Assembly (NCBI RefSeq): GCF_021191635.1
Contig: NZ_JAIWPR010000004.1
Coordinates: 1 to 64,000, forward strand
Reading direction: 5' to 3'
DNA from: Alterluteimonas quercicellularis
GTDB taxonomy: Bacteria > Pseudomonadota > Gammaproteobacteria > Xanthomonadales > Xanthomonadaceae
Length of the DNA stretch: 64,000 bases
In this document: positions 1-8,558 of the stretch, in pieces
Position numbering within the stretch: the first letter of the stretch is position 1
Layout: the number at the start of each line of letters is the position of its first letter
Translations under genes and position numbers: made by a program
Notes under the pieces: model-generated
The model's input: the letters and a program-made list of their open reading frames with translations, nothing else
The model's database searches: none
What the model was told of the DNA's origin: nothing

Positions 1-72
1 CGCGAGCGCGCTCCTACGGACATGCGAGACCGGACGCACGTCGCTCTTGTACGAGCGCGCTCGCGCGCGACC
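1..72. repeat. Inverted pair of GAGCGCGC palindromic repeats
   Basis: Positions 1-18 and 49-72 carry the same GC-rich core in opposite orientation. Read on one strand both contain GAGCGCGCTCGCG, preceded by GTAG or GTAC, with one mismatch over 17 bases. Together they can form a stem with a loop of about 30 bases. The core resembles REP-type intergenic repeats of pseudomonads and xanthomonads. It lies just beyond the stop codon of the minus-strand HAD gene, so it may also act as a transcript end. The window edge may cut it. Confidence 0.55.
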
Positions 73-110
73 GCACGGGATGCCGGCCACGCGGATGCCG
101 ACGGCCGGCC

Positions 111-1046
111 CTAGCGCGGTGCCGGCACCGGCGCCTCGTCGGCCTCCGCGGCCTCGGCGCACCAGCGCGGGGCGAGGCCGCCGCAGATGGCGTCGCGCAT
201 CGCCCGCCACTGGCGTTCGGCCTCGGCGTCGTCGCCGGGCAGGACCGGCGGCGACGGCGGCCGGTAGTGCAGCACCGCGACCTCCTGCGGCATCCGCTCG
301 GCGGCCGCACGCACGTCGTCGGCGTTGCGGGCGAGGTCGTCCACCATCACCACCGCGTCGTAGTCGCGGCCCAGGCTGGCCAGCAGCAGGCGCAGCACCA
401 CGCCCTTGTGCAGGCCCGAGGCCATCACCACGCCGTCGGAGACCGAGACGTCGCGGCCGCGCCCGAAGCCGAGCCGGTCCAGTTCCGCCTCGCCCAGCAC
501 CTGCCGGGCGGCGGCCATCACCGCCTGCGCCGGCAGCACGCCGCGGCGCACGCACAGCGGCGGGCCGCACTCCGGCGCGTCCGGGAAGGCGATGCCGTTG
601 GCGCGCAGTTCGCGTTCGGTCATGTCGCGCATGTCGGTGCCGCGCGCGGTCAGCGCGTAGACGGCGATGCCGGCGGCCTGCAGGGCGGCGACCTCGGCGG
701 CGGCGTCGGCCTCGGTGGGCGCCTGCGCGGTGAGGTACATCAGGGTGCGCTCGACCTGGCGGTAGCCGTCGCGCGAACGCGCTTCCAGCGGATCGAGGTC
801 GGGCCAGCGCCGGGTGGCGCGCAGCAGGGTGCTGTCGATGTCGTAGACGACCAGGACGCGGCCGGCGCCGTGGCGCGCGGCCAGCGCCTGCGCGCGCGCC
901 GTGGCCTCGTCGAGGTTGGCGATGCGCTCGACCTGGCGGGGCTGGAGCGGCGCAGGCTGCGGCGCGGCGGCGGTCGCCAGGCCGGCGGCGAGCACGAGGG
1001 GAGCGGCGAGGGACGCGAGGCGCCCGGCGGCGTGGAAGCGAGGCAT
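111..1046 (-). CDS. Exported HAD-superfamily protein, DUF2608-like
   Basis: This encodes 311 residues. The N-terminus has a hydrophobic signal-peptide-like stretch (LAAPLVLAAGLATAAA, about residues 12-30). The mature part carries a HAD nucleophile motif, VVYDIDSTLLR, close to DxDxT. Later motifs are VYALTARGT (motif II Thr region), SDGVVMASGLHKG with the expected lysine, and VVMVDDLARN with the acidic pair. These are consistent with a phosphatase-like fold acting in the periplasm. The substrate is unknown. I took the Met at 1046 because it precedes the hydrophobic segment directly; an in-frame start at 1070 adds eight polar residues. It diverges from the TonB receptor gene. Confidence 0.8.
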   Translation of the reverse strand: MPRFHAAGRLASLAAPLVLAAGLATAAAPQPAPLQPRQVERIANLDEATARAQALAARHGAGRVLVVYDIDSTLLRATRRWPDLDPLEARSRDGYRQVERTLMYLTAQAPTEADAAAEVAALQAAGIAVYALTARGTDMRDMTERELRANGIAFPDAPECGPPLCVRRGVLPAQAVMAAARQVLGEAELDRLGFGRGRDVSVSDGVVMASGLHKGVVLRLLLASLGRDYDAVVMVDDLARNADDVRAAAERMPQEVAVLHYRPPSPPVLPGDDAEAERQWRAMRDAICGGLAPRWCAEAAEADEAPVPAPR

Positions 1047-1228
1047 CCCGCTATCATGCCGCCCCCGCATGACAATTGGGCGACCTGCGCGCGGATGTCA
1101 TGGCGGTGTCACGCGCCGGCCACGGCGGGTTCAACAACGCGGGCCAAGCTTCTCCGCTTGGCCGCGCCGTCCGCGGCCTGGCCCAGGGACCGGGACCTCT
1201 TCCAGCCTGCCGGAGCCCGACCGCCGCC

Positions 1229-3913
1229 ATGACCCCGCCCCTACGCCCGCTCGCCGCCGCCATCCTGCTGGGGCTGGCCGCCGCGCCGGGCGCCGCGCCC
1301 GCGCAGTCGCCGTCGCCCGCGCCCGCCGCCGCGCAGGACGACGCGCAGTCGCTGGACCGCATCGTCGTCACCGGCCAGCGCGCGGCGATCGGCCGCGCCC
1401 TGCAGGCCGAGCGCGCCGCCGACCACCTGGTCAACGTGGTCGCCTCCGAGGACATGGGCCAGTTCGCCGACCAGAACGTCGCCGAATCGCTGCAGCGGGT
1501 GCCGGGCATCACCCTCAACCGGTCGGAGGGCGAGGGCCGCAGCGTGTCGGTGCGCGGCCTGCCGTCCTCGTTCACGCCGGTGACCGTGGACGGCGTGCGC
1601 CTGGGCACCTCCAACCTCGACAGCACCTCGGTCTCGCTCGATTCCGTCGACAACAGCCAGCTCGACCAGATCGAGGTCAGCAAGTCCACGCTGCCCAGCC
1701 AGGACGCCGACAGCATCGGCGGCGCCATCGACCTCAAGACCATCTCCGCGTTCAGCCGCGACAAGGGCCAGGTGCAGCTGCGCGCCGAAGGCTACTACGG
1801 CGACAACCCGGGCGACTGGGGCGAGCAGGTCTCGGGCAGCATCACCCGCCGCCTGCTCGACGACACCCTGGGCGTCGCCGCGACCGTCTCGCACTCGCGC
1901 CGCCCGATCGAGGGCTACGAGCTGGAGCCCGACGGCGGGCTGGACGCGGTCTCCACCGGCGGCGAGGACGGCCCCGAGTACCTGCGCCCGAACGAGGTCA
2001 CCGTGGCCCGCGAGACCGGCGAGCGCACCCGCCGCAACGCCTCGGTCAACCTGGAGTTCCGGCCGGACGAGGCGCACTCGCTGTTCCTGCGCGGCACCTG
2101 GAGCCGGCTCGAGGACGAGGACCTGGCCTACCAGGACATCTGGGTGGTCGAGGAGTCCGAGGACGAGCACATCATCCAGGCGCGCCCGCGCGGCGGCACC
2201 TTCGACGACACCGAGCTGGAGAAGCGGCTGTTCTTCCAGGACATCAGCGACCGCCAGTCCAGCGTCGCCGCCGGCGGCCGCCACGAACTGGGCCCGTGGA
2301 CGATCGGCTACCAGGTCGACCACGCCCGCTCGCGCTTCGACAACCCGGGCGCGCTGCGCGGACGCTTCGCGGTGGAGGAGGTGCTGACCGAGCTGGACGT
2401 GCGCGACGACAATCTCACCATCGTCGGCTCGCCGGGCGACGGCGGCGACGGCGGCGATCCGATGGACCCGGGCGACTACCGCTTCAACCAGCTGCTGGCC
2501 GCCGACGAGCGCCGCACCGACGAGATCACCTCCGCGCGTCTGGACCTGGCGCGCCAGTTCGACTGGTTCGAGCGCGGCGGCGAGCTGGCCTTCGGCCTCA
2601 AGTACCGCGAGCGCAGCAAGCACAACGACCGCGAGGAGTACACCGGCAACCCGCGCGGCGCCGGCTACGCCGGCACGCTGGAGGACCTGCCGATCTTCGT
2701 CGCGCGCACGCCGTTCGGCTACGACTCCATCTTCCCCGAGCGCGAGGCGGCCCTGGCCTTCTTCCGCGACGCCCGCGCCTACATGCTGGCCAACAGCCCC
2801 GGCTACCAGCGCGTGGACCTGTCCAACGCCGGCGACTACTGGGTGGACGAGGACGTGGCCGCCGCCTACCTGCAGGCGACCTTCAACCCGACCGACGCCC
2901 TGCGCCTGATCGCCGGCGTGCGCGCCGAGCGCACCGAGTCCTCCAGCCGCGGCTACTTCACCGAGTTCGACGGCAGCGGCAACGGCCCCGACGGCGGCGC
3001 CGGCACCGGCGAGGTGCTGCCGCTCGACCCGGTGACCAAGCGCTACACCGACTGGTTCCCCGGCCTGCACGCGGTGTGGTCCACCGACGGCACGGTGGTG
3101 GTGCGCGCCTCCTATACCCGCGGCACCCAGCGGCCCGACTTCACCGACCGCGCGCACCGCATGCGCGTGCAGTTCGAGACCCGCGACCCCAGCGACCGCG
3201 ACCTCTACGCCGGCAACCCCTGGCTCGAGCCGCTGATGGCCGACCAGTTCGACGCCTCCATCGCCTGGTACCCGCAGCCCGACACCGTGCTGCAGGCGGC
3301 GGTGTTCCACAAGGACATCGACAACTTCTTCTTCGACTTCGAGGGCGACGGCGACGCCTTCGCGCAGACCCCGCTGCAGCTGCCCGACGGCGTGGCGGGC
3401 GACTTCAGCCGCATCTCCACCGTGCTCAACGGCGAGTCGGCGCGCGTGCGCGGCATCGAGCTGTCCTGGCAGCAGGCCTTCGCCGGGCTGCCCGGCTGGC
3501 TGTCGGGCCTGTTCGCGCAGGCCAACGTGGTGTGGGCCGATTCCGATGCCGACACCCGCGTGCGCGCCGGCGAGAGCTTCTCGCTGCCCGGCCAGCGCGA
3601 CGTGGTCGGCAACCTGTCGCTGGGCTGGGAGAACGCGCGCGCCTCGGCGCGGGTGGCGGCCAACTACCAGGGCGAGGCGCTGCTGCAGCTGGCGGGCTCG
3701 GCCGAGGAGGATGTGTTCGCGCGGCCGATGACCACCGTCGACCTCAACCTGCGCTATGCCATCAACGACATGCTGGAACTGCACTTCGACGCGGTGAACC
3801 TGACCGACGAGGCCGAGGTGGAGTCCTACCGCGGCGACGCCACCGGGCGGCAGGTCTATCTCAACTCCGCGTTCGGGCGCAGCTACCGCGCGGGGCTGCG
3901 CCTGCGGTTCTGA
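1229..3913 (+). CDS. TonB-dependent outer-membrane receptor
   Basis: This encodes 894 residues. A signal peptide (about residues 1-25, ending near APAQ) precedes a TonB-box-like segment LDRIVVTGQR at 42-51. The plug follows, with FADQNVAESLQRVPGITLNR and a VRGLPSSFTPVTVDGVRL stretch, then a long beta barrel. The last residue is Phe (GLRLRF), as expected for outer-membrane barrel insertion. The plug pattern matches the large receptors typical of Caulobacter and Xanthomonas that import sugars, peptides or chelates by TonB/ExbBD energy. No substrate gene is adjacent. The reading frame is open much further upstream, but only the ATG at 1229 places the signal peptide at the N-terminus. Confidence 0.92.
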   Translation: MTPPLRPLAAAILLGLAAAPGAAPAQSPSPAPAAAQDDAQSLDRIVVTGQRAAIGRALQAERAADHLVNVVASEDMGQFADQNVAESLQRVPGITLNRSEGEGRSVSVRGLPSSFTPVTVDGVRLGTSNLDSTSVSLDSVDNSQLDQIEVSKSTLPSQDADSIGGAIDLKTISAFSRDKGQVQLRAEGYYGDNPGDWGEQVSGSITRRLLDDTLGVAATVSHSRRPIEGYELEPDGGLDAVSTGGEDGPEYLRPNEVTVARETGERTRRNASVNLEFRPDEAHSLFLRGTWSRLEDEDLAYQDIWVVEESEDEHIIQARPRGGTFDDTELEKRLFFQDISDRQSSVAAGGRHELGPWTIGYQVDHARSRFDNPGALRGRFAVEEVLTELDVRDDNLTIVGSPGDGGDGGDPMDPGDYRFNQLLAADERRTDEITSARLDLARQFDWFERGGELAFGLKYRERSKHNDREEYTGNPRGAGYAGTLEDLPIFVARTPFGYDSIFPEREAALAFFRDARAYMLANSPGYQRVDLSNAGDYWVDEDVAAAYLQATFNPTDALRLIAGVRAERTESSSRGYFTEFDGSGNGPDGGAGTGEVLPLDPVTKRYTDWFPGLHAVWSTDGTVVVRASYTRGTQRPDFTDRAHRMRVQFETRDPSDRDLYAGNPWLEPLMADQFDASIAWYPQPDTVLQAAVFHKDIDNFFFDFEGDGDAFAQTPLQLPDGVAGDFSRISTVLNGESARVRGIELSWQQAFAGLPGWLSGLFAQANVVWADSDADTRVRAGESFSLPGQRDVVGNLSLGWENARASARVAANYQGEALLQLAGSAEEDVFARPMTTVDLNLRYAINDMLELHFDAVNLTDEAEVESYRGDATGRQVYLNSAFGRSYRAGLRLRF

Positions 3914-3925
3914 GCGCTCACCGGG

Positions 3926-3992
3926 GGTCGCGCGCGAGCGCGCTCCTGCGGGAGCGAGGACGCGGTTCCGCGCCGTGTGGGAGCGCGCGACC
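3926..3992. repeat. Second GAGCGCGC palindromic repeat pair
   Basis: Between the TonB receptor stop (3913) and the convergent ELM1 gene stop (4002) lie GGTCGCGCGCGAGCGCGC (from 3926) and an inverted partial copy GGGAGCGCGCGACC (3979-3992). The core is the one seen at 1-72. The pair occupies nearly the whole intergenic space between two convergent genes, which is the usual place for REP-like elements and suits a two-way transcript end. Confidence 0.5.
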
Positions 3993-4001
3993 GGTCCGTC
4001 G

Positions 4002-4988
4002 TTACCGCAACCCCAGCCGCTCGCGCACCAGCGCGGCGATGCGCGCGGTCTCGCGCAGCGGCTCGGCGGCGAACGGCGCCAGCGCCTCGTCCACCGGGCG
4101 CACGCGGCCGCGCGCGAGCAGCGCGTCGAGGAAGCGGCGCGGGCGCCCCTCGACCCGCCCGGGCTCGAACACGAACACCGGCGCGCGCGTGGCGCAGGCC
4201 TCGGACAGCATGTTCACCGAGTCGGGCGTGCAGACGATGCGGTCGGCCCAGGCGAGCAGGCCCGGGTAGGGATTGGGGCCGTCTGCCGCCCCGGTCCAGC
4301 GCAGGCCGGGGGCGTTCGCCGGCAGCGCGCGCAGCGCGGCCGCGACCGCGGCGGGGGTGCGGCGCGAGGCGGTCGCCAGCAGGCTGCCGCCCTCGCGCGC
4401 CACCGCCGGCGCGAGCCGCGCGAGCAGGCGCGCGAACGCGCCGGCGTCGAGACCGTAGTGGCGGCTGGGGCCGCCGACCAGCAGTGCGGTGCGCGGGCCG
4501 GGCAGGGCGCCGAGCGCGGGGAACGCCTCGCGCGCGGCCTGCAGCCAGGCGTCGTCGACCGGGTGCAGGCTGCCGAGCGGGACCAGCACGTTGGCGCCGG
4601 CCAGGCCGTCGTGCTCCGGGGCGATCACCAGGTCCCAGTGGCGCGGGTCGATGCGCGGATCGAGGATCTGCACGGTGCGCGCGCCCGCCGCGCCCGCCAG
4701 CCGGGTGGCCAGCGCGGCCTGGCGGCCGCAGCCGATCGCCAGCGGCGGCGGGGCGGCCAATGCCTGCGCGAAGGCGGGGCCGAAGGCGGCCCGGCTGCCC
4801 GGCAGCCGCCGCGGCGCGCACCAGCGCCACGGCGCGCGCGCGCCCAGGGCCCAGGCCCGCGTCGCGCCTGCGGCGAGCGCTTCGCCCAGCGCCGCGGCCT
4901 GGCGCACGTTGCCCGCGCGGCCGTCGCTCAGCGTCCACGCCGCCGCGCGTGGAGACGCCTGCGCATCGCCGGGCGGGGCATGTTCCAC
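4002..4988 (-). CDS. Mitochondrial fission ELM1 family protein
   Basis: This encodes 328 residues. The N-terminal [20 protein letters not shown] is the signature start of the ELM1/DUF1022 family. It is followed by a two-lobe fold reminiscent of GT-B glycosyltransferases: [18 protein letters not shown] at mid-protein and the C-terminal [21 protein letters not shown] and [12 protein letters not shown] segments. Bacterial members often lie near lipid A or LPS genes, and a sugar-nucleotide role has been suspected but not shown. I chose the GTG at 4988 because GGAAGG stands eight bases upstream; an ATG at 5063 would add 25 unconserved residues without a ribosome site. It diverges from the nitroreductase gene. 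Confidence 0.82.
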   Translation of the reverse strand: MEHAPPGDAQASPRAAAWTLSDGRAGNVRQAAALGEALAAGATRAWALGARAPWRWCAPRRLPGSRAAFGPAFAQALAAPPPLAIGCGRQAALATRLAGAAGARTVQILDPRIDPRHWDLVIAPEHDGLAGANVLVPLGSLHPVDDAWLQAAREAFPALGALPGPRTALLVGGPSRHYGLDAGAFARLLARLAPAVAREGGSLLATASRRTPAAVAAALRALPANAPGLRWTGAADGPNPYPGLLAWADRIVCTPDSVNMLSEACATRAPVFVFEPGRVEGRPRRFLDALLARGRVRPVDEALAPFAAEPLRETARIAALVRERLGLR

Positions 4989-5094
4989 AGGCGTGACCTT
5001 CCGTTCCGGGCGCCGCCGCTGCGGCTTCACCGCCGGAACTCTACACTGGGGTCTTTCGTTCATACAGCGGCCAGGCCGCAAGGACTCCGGCTCG

Positions 5095-5679
5095 ATGGGC
5101 ATCCTCGACGACTCCGCGCTCGACCAGCTGTTCCGCACCGCGCGCACCTACAACCGCTTCTCCGGCGAGATCGACGACGCTACCCTGCACCGGCTCTACG
5201 AGCTGCTGAAGTGGGGGCCGACCAGCGCCAACCAGTCGCCGGCGCGCTTCGTGTTCGTGCGCTCGGCCGAGGCGAAGAAGAAGCTGGAGCCGGCGCTGGA
5301 CGAGGGCAACCGCGAGAAGACCATGAGCGCGCCGGTGGTGGCCATCGTCGGCTACGACGAGGACTTCCACGAGAAGCTGCCCTACCTGTTCCCCCACACC
5401 GACGCCAAGAGCTGGTTCGACGGCCCCCGCGAGGGCCGCCACGACCACGCCTTCCGCAACGGCACCCTGCAGGGCGCCTACCTGATCCTGGCCGCGCGCG
5501 CGCTCGGCCTGGACACCGGCCCGATGACCGGCTTCGACGCCGCCAAGGTGGACGCGGCCTTCTTCGCCGGCACCGCCATCCGCTCCAACTTCCTCGTCAA
5601 CCTCGGCAAGGGCGATCCGGCCAGCATCTTCGACCGCTCCCCGCGCCTGTCCTTCGACGAAGCCTGCCGCATCGTCTGA
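5095..5679 (+). CDS. Nitroreductase family protein, malonic semialdehyde reductase (RutE)-like
   Basis: This encodes 194 residues, the normal length for the family. The N-terminal part carries [12 protein letters not shown] and [19 protein letters not shown], the FMN-binding pattern shared with RutE and related flavin reductases. The C-terminal half has [23 protein letters not shown], typical of the nitroreductase fold. Members reduce 3-oxopropanoate, quinones or nitro compounds with NAD(P)H. No other rut gene is present, so pyrimidine catabolism is not supported by context. AAGGA lies about ten bases before the ATG. The yceI gene follows after a 32-bp gap, so the two may be co-transcribed. 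Confidence 0.88.
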   Translation: MGILDDSALDQLFRTARTYNRFSGEIDDATLHRLYELLKWGPTSANQSPARFVFVRSAEAKKKLEPALDEGNREKTMSAPVVAIVGYDEDFHEKLPYLFPHTDAKSWFDGPREGRHDHAFRNGTLQGAYLILAARALGLDTGPMTGFDAAKVDAAFFAGTAIRSNFLVNLGKGDPASIFDRSPRLSFDEACRIV

Positions 5680-5711
5680 ACCCGCCCGTCCCACGCAAGA
5701 AGGAGCTTCCC

Positions 5712-6305
5712 ATGCAGACCGCATTCCTCAAGCGCAGCGCGCTCGCCAGCCTGCTGGCGCTGGCCGCCGGCGCCGCCTTCGCCGCCCCGGTCACCTACGA
5801 GATCGATCCCGCCCATACCGACGTGGTCGCGCAGTGGAGCCACTTCGGCTTCTCGAACCCGATCGCCCACTTCGGCGAAGTGGACGGCCGCATCGTCTAC
5901 GACCCCGAGAACGTGCCCGCCTCCAGCGTCGAGGTGACGCTGCCGCTGTCGGGCCTGAACTCGCACGTGGCCAAGTTCGACGAGCACCTCAGGAGCGCCG
6001 ACTTCTTCGACGCCGAGCGCTATCCGCAGGCGACCTTCAAGTCCACCGCGGTCCAAGCGGCAGGCGAGGGCCGGCTGCGCGTCACCGGCGACCTGACGAT
6101 CAAGGACAACACCCACCCGGTGGTGCTGGACGTCACCCTCAACAAGGTCGGCGCGCACCCGATGACGCAGCGGCCGACGATCGGCTTCGACGCGACCACC
6201 ACCCTCAAGCGCTCCGACTTCGGCCTCGGCCAGTACGCCCCGAACGTCAGCGACGAGGTGGAGCTGCGCATCACCACCGAGGCGAGCGCGCCCGCCGCGG
6301 AGTAG
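5712..6305 (+). CDS. YceI family periplasmic protein
   Basis: This encodes 197 residues with a clear signal peptide (about 1-23, ending AGAAFAAP). The mature chain starts TYEIDPAHTDVVAQWSHFGF, the classic YceI opening, and contains AHFGEVDGRIVYD and LNSHVAKFDEHLRSADFFDA. It ends FGLGQYAPNVSDEVELRIT. YceI proteins form a lipocalin-like barrel that binds isoprenoid or other amphiphilic lipids in the periplasm; some are induced by base or stress. AGAAGGAGC stands just before the ATG. A strong hairpin follows the stop. Confidence 0.95.
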   Translation: MQTAFLKRSALASLLALAAGAAFAAPVTYEIDPAHTDVVAQWSHFGFSNPIAHFGEVDGRIVYDPENVPASSVEVTLPLSGLNSHVAKFDEHLRSADFFDAERYPQATFKSTAVQAAGEGRLRVTGDLTIKDNTHPVVLDVTLNKVGAHPMTQRPTIGFDATTTLKRSDFGLGQYAPNVSDEVELRITTEASAPAAE

Positions 6306-6340
6306 GCTTCGCAGCGCCCCGCAAGGGCGCCCGGCCCGCC

Positions 6341-6364
6341 GACGCCCCCGCCCGCGGGGGCGTC
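6341..6364 (+). terminator. Ten-bp perfect hairpin after yceI
   Basis: GACGCCCCCG (6341-6350) and CGGGGGCGTC (6355-6364) form a perfect 10-bp GC stem with a four-base loop, 36 bp after the yceI stop. No T-run follows, as is common in very GC-rich genomes, so it could be a terminator or a 3-prime stabilising stem. Confidence 0.5.
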
Positions 6365-6431
6365 GTGCCGTCCGGCCTTCGCTGCGCCCGGCCGCGTGGC
6401 CATCGGCGCCGACACGCCCCAGGAGTTCCGC

Positions 6432-7124
6432 ATGCCCCTCCATCGCCCAGGCTCCGGCCGCGGCCGCCTGTCCCGCGACGGCGTGGCCGCCGTCCACAGC
6501 TTCTCCGCCGGCGAGTTCGTCGACCGCGCATGGACGGGCTTCGGCGCGCTGCGGGTCCTGGCCGAGGAGACGCTGGCGCCCGGCGCGGCGCCGCCGCCGC
6601 AGCGGCGCGCCAACATGCGCATCCTGACCTGGGTGCGCTGCGGCGCGCTGGCCTGGTCCGACGGCGCCGGCGAGGCGGGCGAGCTGTACGGCGGCGGCGT
6701 GCAGCTGCTCGACGCCGGCCGCGGCACGGAACAGGTCGAGCGCAACCTCTCCGCCGAGTCCCCGGTGGAACTGGTCCGGCTGTGGCTGCAGCCCGCCGCG
6801 CTCAACACCCCGCCGCGGCGGCTGGTCGGCGGCGTCGCCCCGGCCGCGCAGCCCGGAGGCTGGTGCCCGCTGCTGGACGACGAGGCCCTGGCGCCGGCGC
6901 GGGCGAGCGCGGCGCGCGTCGCGCCCGGCGAGGCGATCGAGCTGCGCCTGGCGCCCGGCCGCTGGACCTGGCTGCACGTGCTGCACGGGCGCACCGCGCT
7001 CGGCGCGCAGGCGCTGGCCGCGGGCGACGCCGTCGGCTGGGCCGACGAGCCCGGCGTCCACGCGCTGGCCGCCCTCGACGGGCCGCTGGAACTGCTGCGG
7101 ATCGAGGTGCCGGCACCGGCGTAG
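6432..7124 (+). CDS. Pirin-like bicupin protein
   Basis: This encodes 230 residues. The opening pattern RDGVAAVHSFSAGEFVDR, then TGFGALRVLAEETLAPG and LTWVRCGALAWSD, matches the N-terminal cupin of YhhW/pirin proteins. The C-terminal half has PGRWTWLHVLHGRTALGAQALAAGDAVGW, a second cupin. The usual pirin metal site (HxxxH with later HxE) is largely lost: the region where HPHRGFE is expected reads differently (PPPQRRANMR). The protein may therefore not be a quercetinase. AGGAGTTCCGC directly precedes the chosen ATG. Family assignment is fairly firm; activity is not. Confidence 0.7.
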   Translation: MPLHRPGSGRGRLSRDGVAAVHSFSAGEFVDRAWTGFGALRVLAEETLAPGAAPPPQRRANMRILTWVRCGALAWSDGAGEAGELYGGGVQLLDAGRGTEQVERNLSAESPVELVRLWLQPAALNTPPRRLVGGVAPAAQPGGWCPLLDDEALAPARASAARVAPGEAIELRLAPGRWTWLHVLHGRTALGAQALAAGDAVGWADEPGVHALAALDGPLELLRIEVPAPA

Positions 7125-7244
7125 GGCCTGCGGCTGTGGCGTCGACGAGCCCTGGGTGCCGGCGGTCCGCCGTACCGACGACACATGCGACGCCGCGGCG
7201 GCCCGCCGCATCCTGACGGGACCCTTCCGCGGAAACGTCCCCAC

Positions 7245-8522
7245 ATGCCGCTGCGCCCGTTGCCCTGCCTCCTCGCCGCCGCGCTTGCCGCCGCCTTCGC
7301 CTCCGCCGCCGCGCAGACGCCGGCCGCCCGGTCGCCCGCCGCGGCCGCGCTGCCGGCGCCCGCCGCGCAGGCGCTGGAGACGATCTCGCGGCACGCCGCC
7401 GACAGCCGCAGCGATGCCGTGCTGATCGTGCGCGACGGCGAGGTCCTGCTCGAACGCGGCAGCGGCGACCCGGCGCCGATCGAGCTGATGTCGGCCACCA
7501 AGTCGGTGGTGGCGCTGGGCATCGGCCTGCTGCTGGCCGACGGCCTGCTCGATTCGCTCGATGCCCCGGTGGCGACCTGGTTCCCCGAGTGGAAGCAGGG
7601 CCGCAAGCGCGGGATCACCGTGCGCATGCTGCTCGACCATACCTCCGGGCTGCAGAACGCGCCCAACGCCGGCGCCGAGATCTATCCGGCGCCGGACGTG
7701 GTGCAGCTGGCGCTGGCGGCGGAGCTGGACGCCGCGCCCGGCGAGGTCTTCTCGTACAACAACAAGGCGACCAACCTGCTGGCCGGCGTGGTTGCGCGCG
7801 CTTCCGGCCGGCCGCTGGACGCCTACCTGGGCGAGCGCCTGTTCGCGCCGCTGGGCATCCGCCCCGGCGATTGGCATCGCGACGATGCCGGCAACCCGCA
7901 TGCGATGGCCGGGCTGCCGCTGACCGCGCGCGACGCCGCCAGGCTCGGCCAGCTCCTGCTCGACGACGGCCGCCTGGCCGACGGCACCCGGCTGCTGCCG
8001 GAAGGTTTCGTCGAGGCGCTGTGGCGGCCGGGCCCGCGTTCGGCGCAGGTCGGCCTGCTGTGGTGGCGCGTGCCGGCCTGGCAGCGGCTGAGCCTGCGCG
8101 CGGACGCCGCCGAACGCCTGGCCGCGCACGGCGTGCCCGCCGACGTGGCGCAGGCCCTGCTAGGGCTGGCGGGCCGTAGCTTCGACGACCCCGCGCAGGC
8201 GCTGCACGCCGCGCTGGGCGACGACTGGCAGGCGCGCTACGGGCGCGAGGTGATGGAGCGCGGGCTGACCCGCCGCGACCTGTTCGACGAGGAGATGGGG
8301 CCGGTCGTCGCCTACGCCGCCAACGGCTATCTCGGCCAGCACATCGTCGTCTTGCCCGGCAAGCGCCTGGTCGCGGTGCGCCAGATCCGCAGCCGCGAGG
8401 ACCATCGTTCGCCGCAGGACGACTACGCCGCGTTCCCGCGCGAGGCGATCGCGCTGGCCGAGGCGCTGCCGGACGCGGGCGCACCGTCGTCCGGCGCGCC
8501 TCCGCGCGACGCGGTTCCCTAG
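7245..8522 (+). CDS. Exported serine hydrolase, class C beta-lactamase fold
   Basis: This encodes 425 residues with a signal peptide (about 1-25, ending SAAAQ). The catalytic SxxK motif is S83-A-T-K86 in ELMSATKSVVALGIGLLL. The second motif Y-x-N is Y171 in SYNNKATNLLAG. The DHTSGLQN block, typical of penicillin-binding and esterase members of family S12, lies between them. The C-terminal part contains YAANGYLGQHIVVLPGKRL, near the place of the third (KTG/HxG-like) motif. These enzymes act on peptidoglycan peptides, esters or D-amino compounds in the periplasm. No ampR-like gene is near, so a true resistance lactamase is unlikely. Confidence 0.88.
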   Translation: MPLRPLPCLLAAALAAAFASAAAQTPAARSPAAAALPAPAAQALETISRHAADSRSDAVLIVRDGEVLLERGSGDPAPIELMSATKSVVALGIGLLLADGLLDSLDAPVATWFPEWKQGRKRGITVRMLLDHTSGLQNAPNAGAEIYPAPDVVQLALAAELDAAPGEVFSYNNKATNLLAGVVARASGRPLDAYLGERLFAPLGIRPGDWHRDDAGNPHAMAGLPLTARDAARLGQLLLDDGRLADGTRLLPEGFVEALWRPGPRSAQVGLLWWRVPAWQRLSLRADAAERLAAHGVPADVAQALLGLAGRSFDDPAQALHAALGDDWQARYGREVMERGLTRRDLFDEEMGPVVAYAANGYLGQHIVVLPGKRLVAVRQIRSREDHRSPQDDYAAFPREAIALAEALPDAGAPSSGAPPRDAVP

Positions 8523-8558
8523 CGCATCGGTCGCCGCGACCGGACTCGCGGACCCGCG

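Noticed and set aside
901-4269. Long open plus-strand frame across the TonB receptor and its flanks
   Set aside because: It is Arg/Pro/Ala/Gly-rich with no fold motifs, and runs through the true receptor frame. Stop codons are rare in off-frames of such GC-rich DNA.
7245-8522. Antibiotic-resistance beta-lactamase
   Set aside because: The SxxK and YxN motifs fit the whole S12 family, and there is no ampR-like regulator or mobile context.
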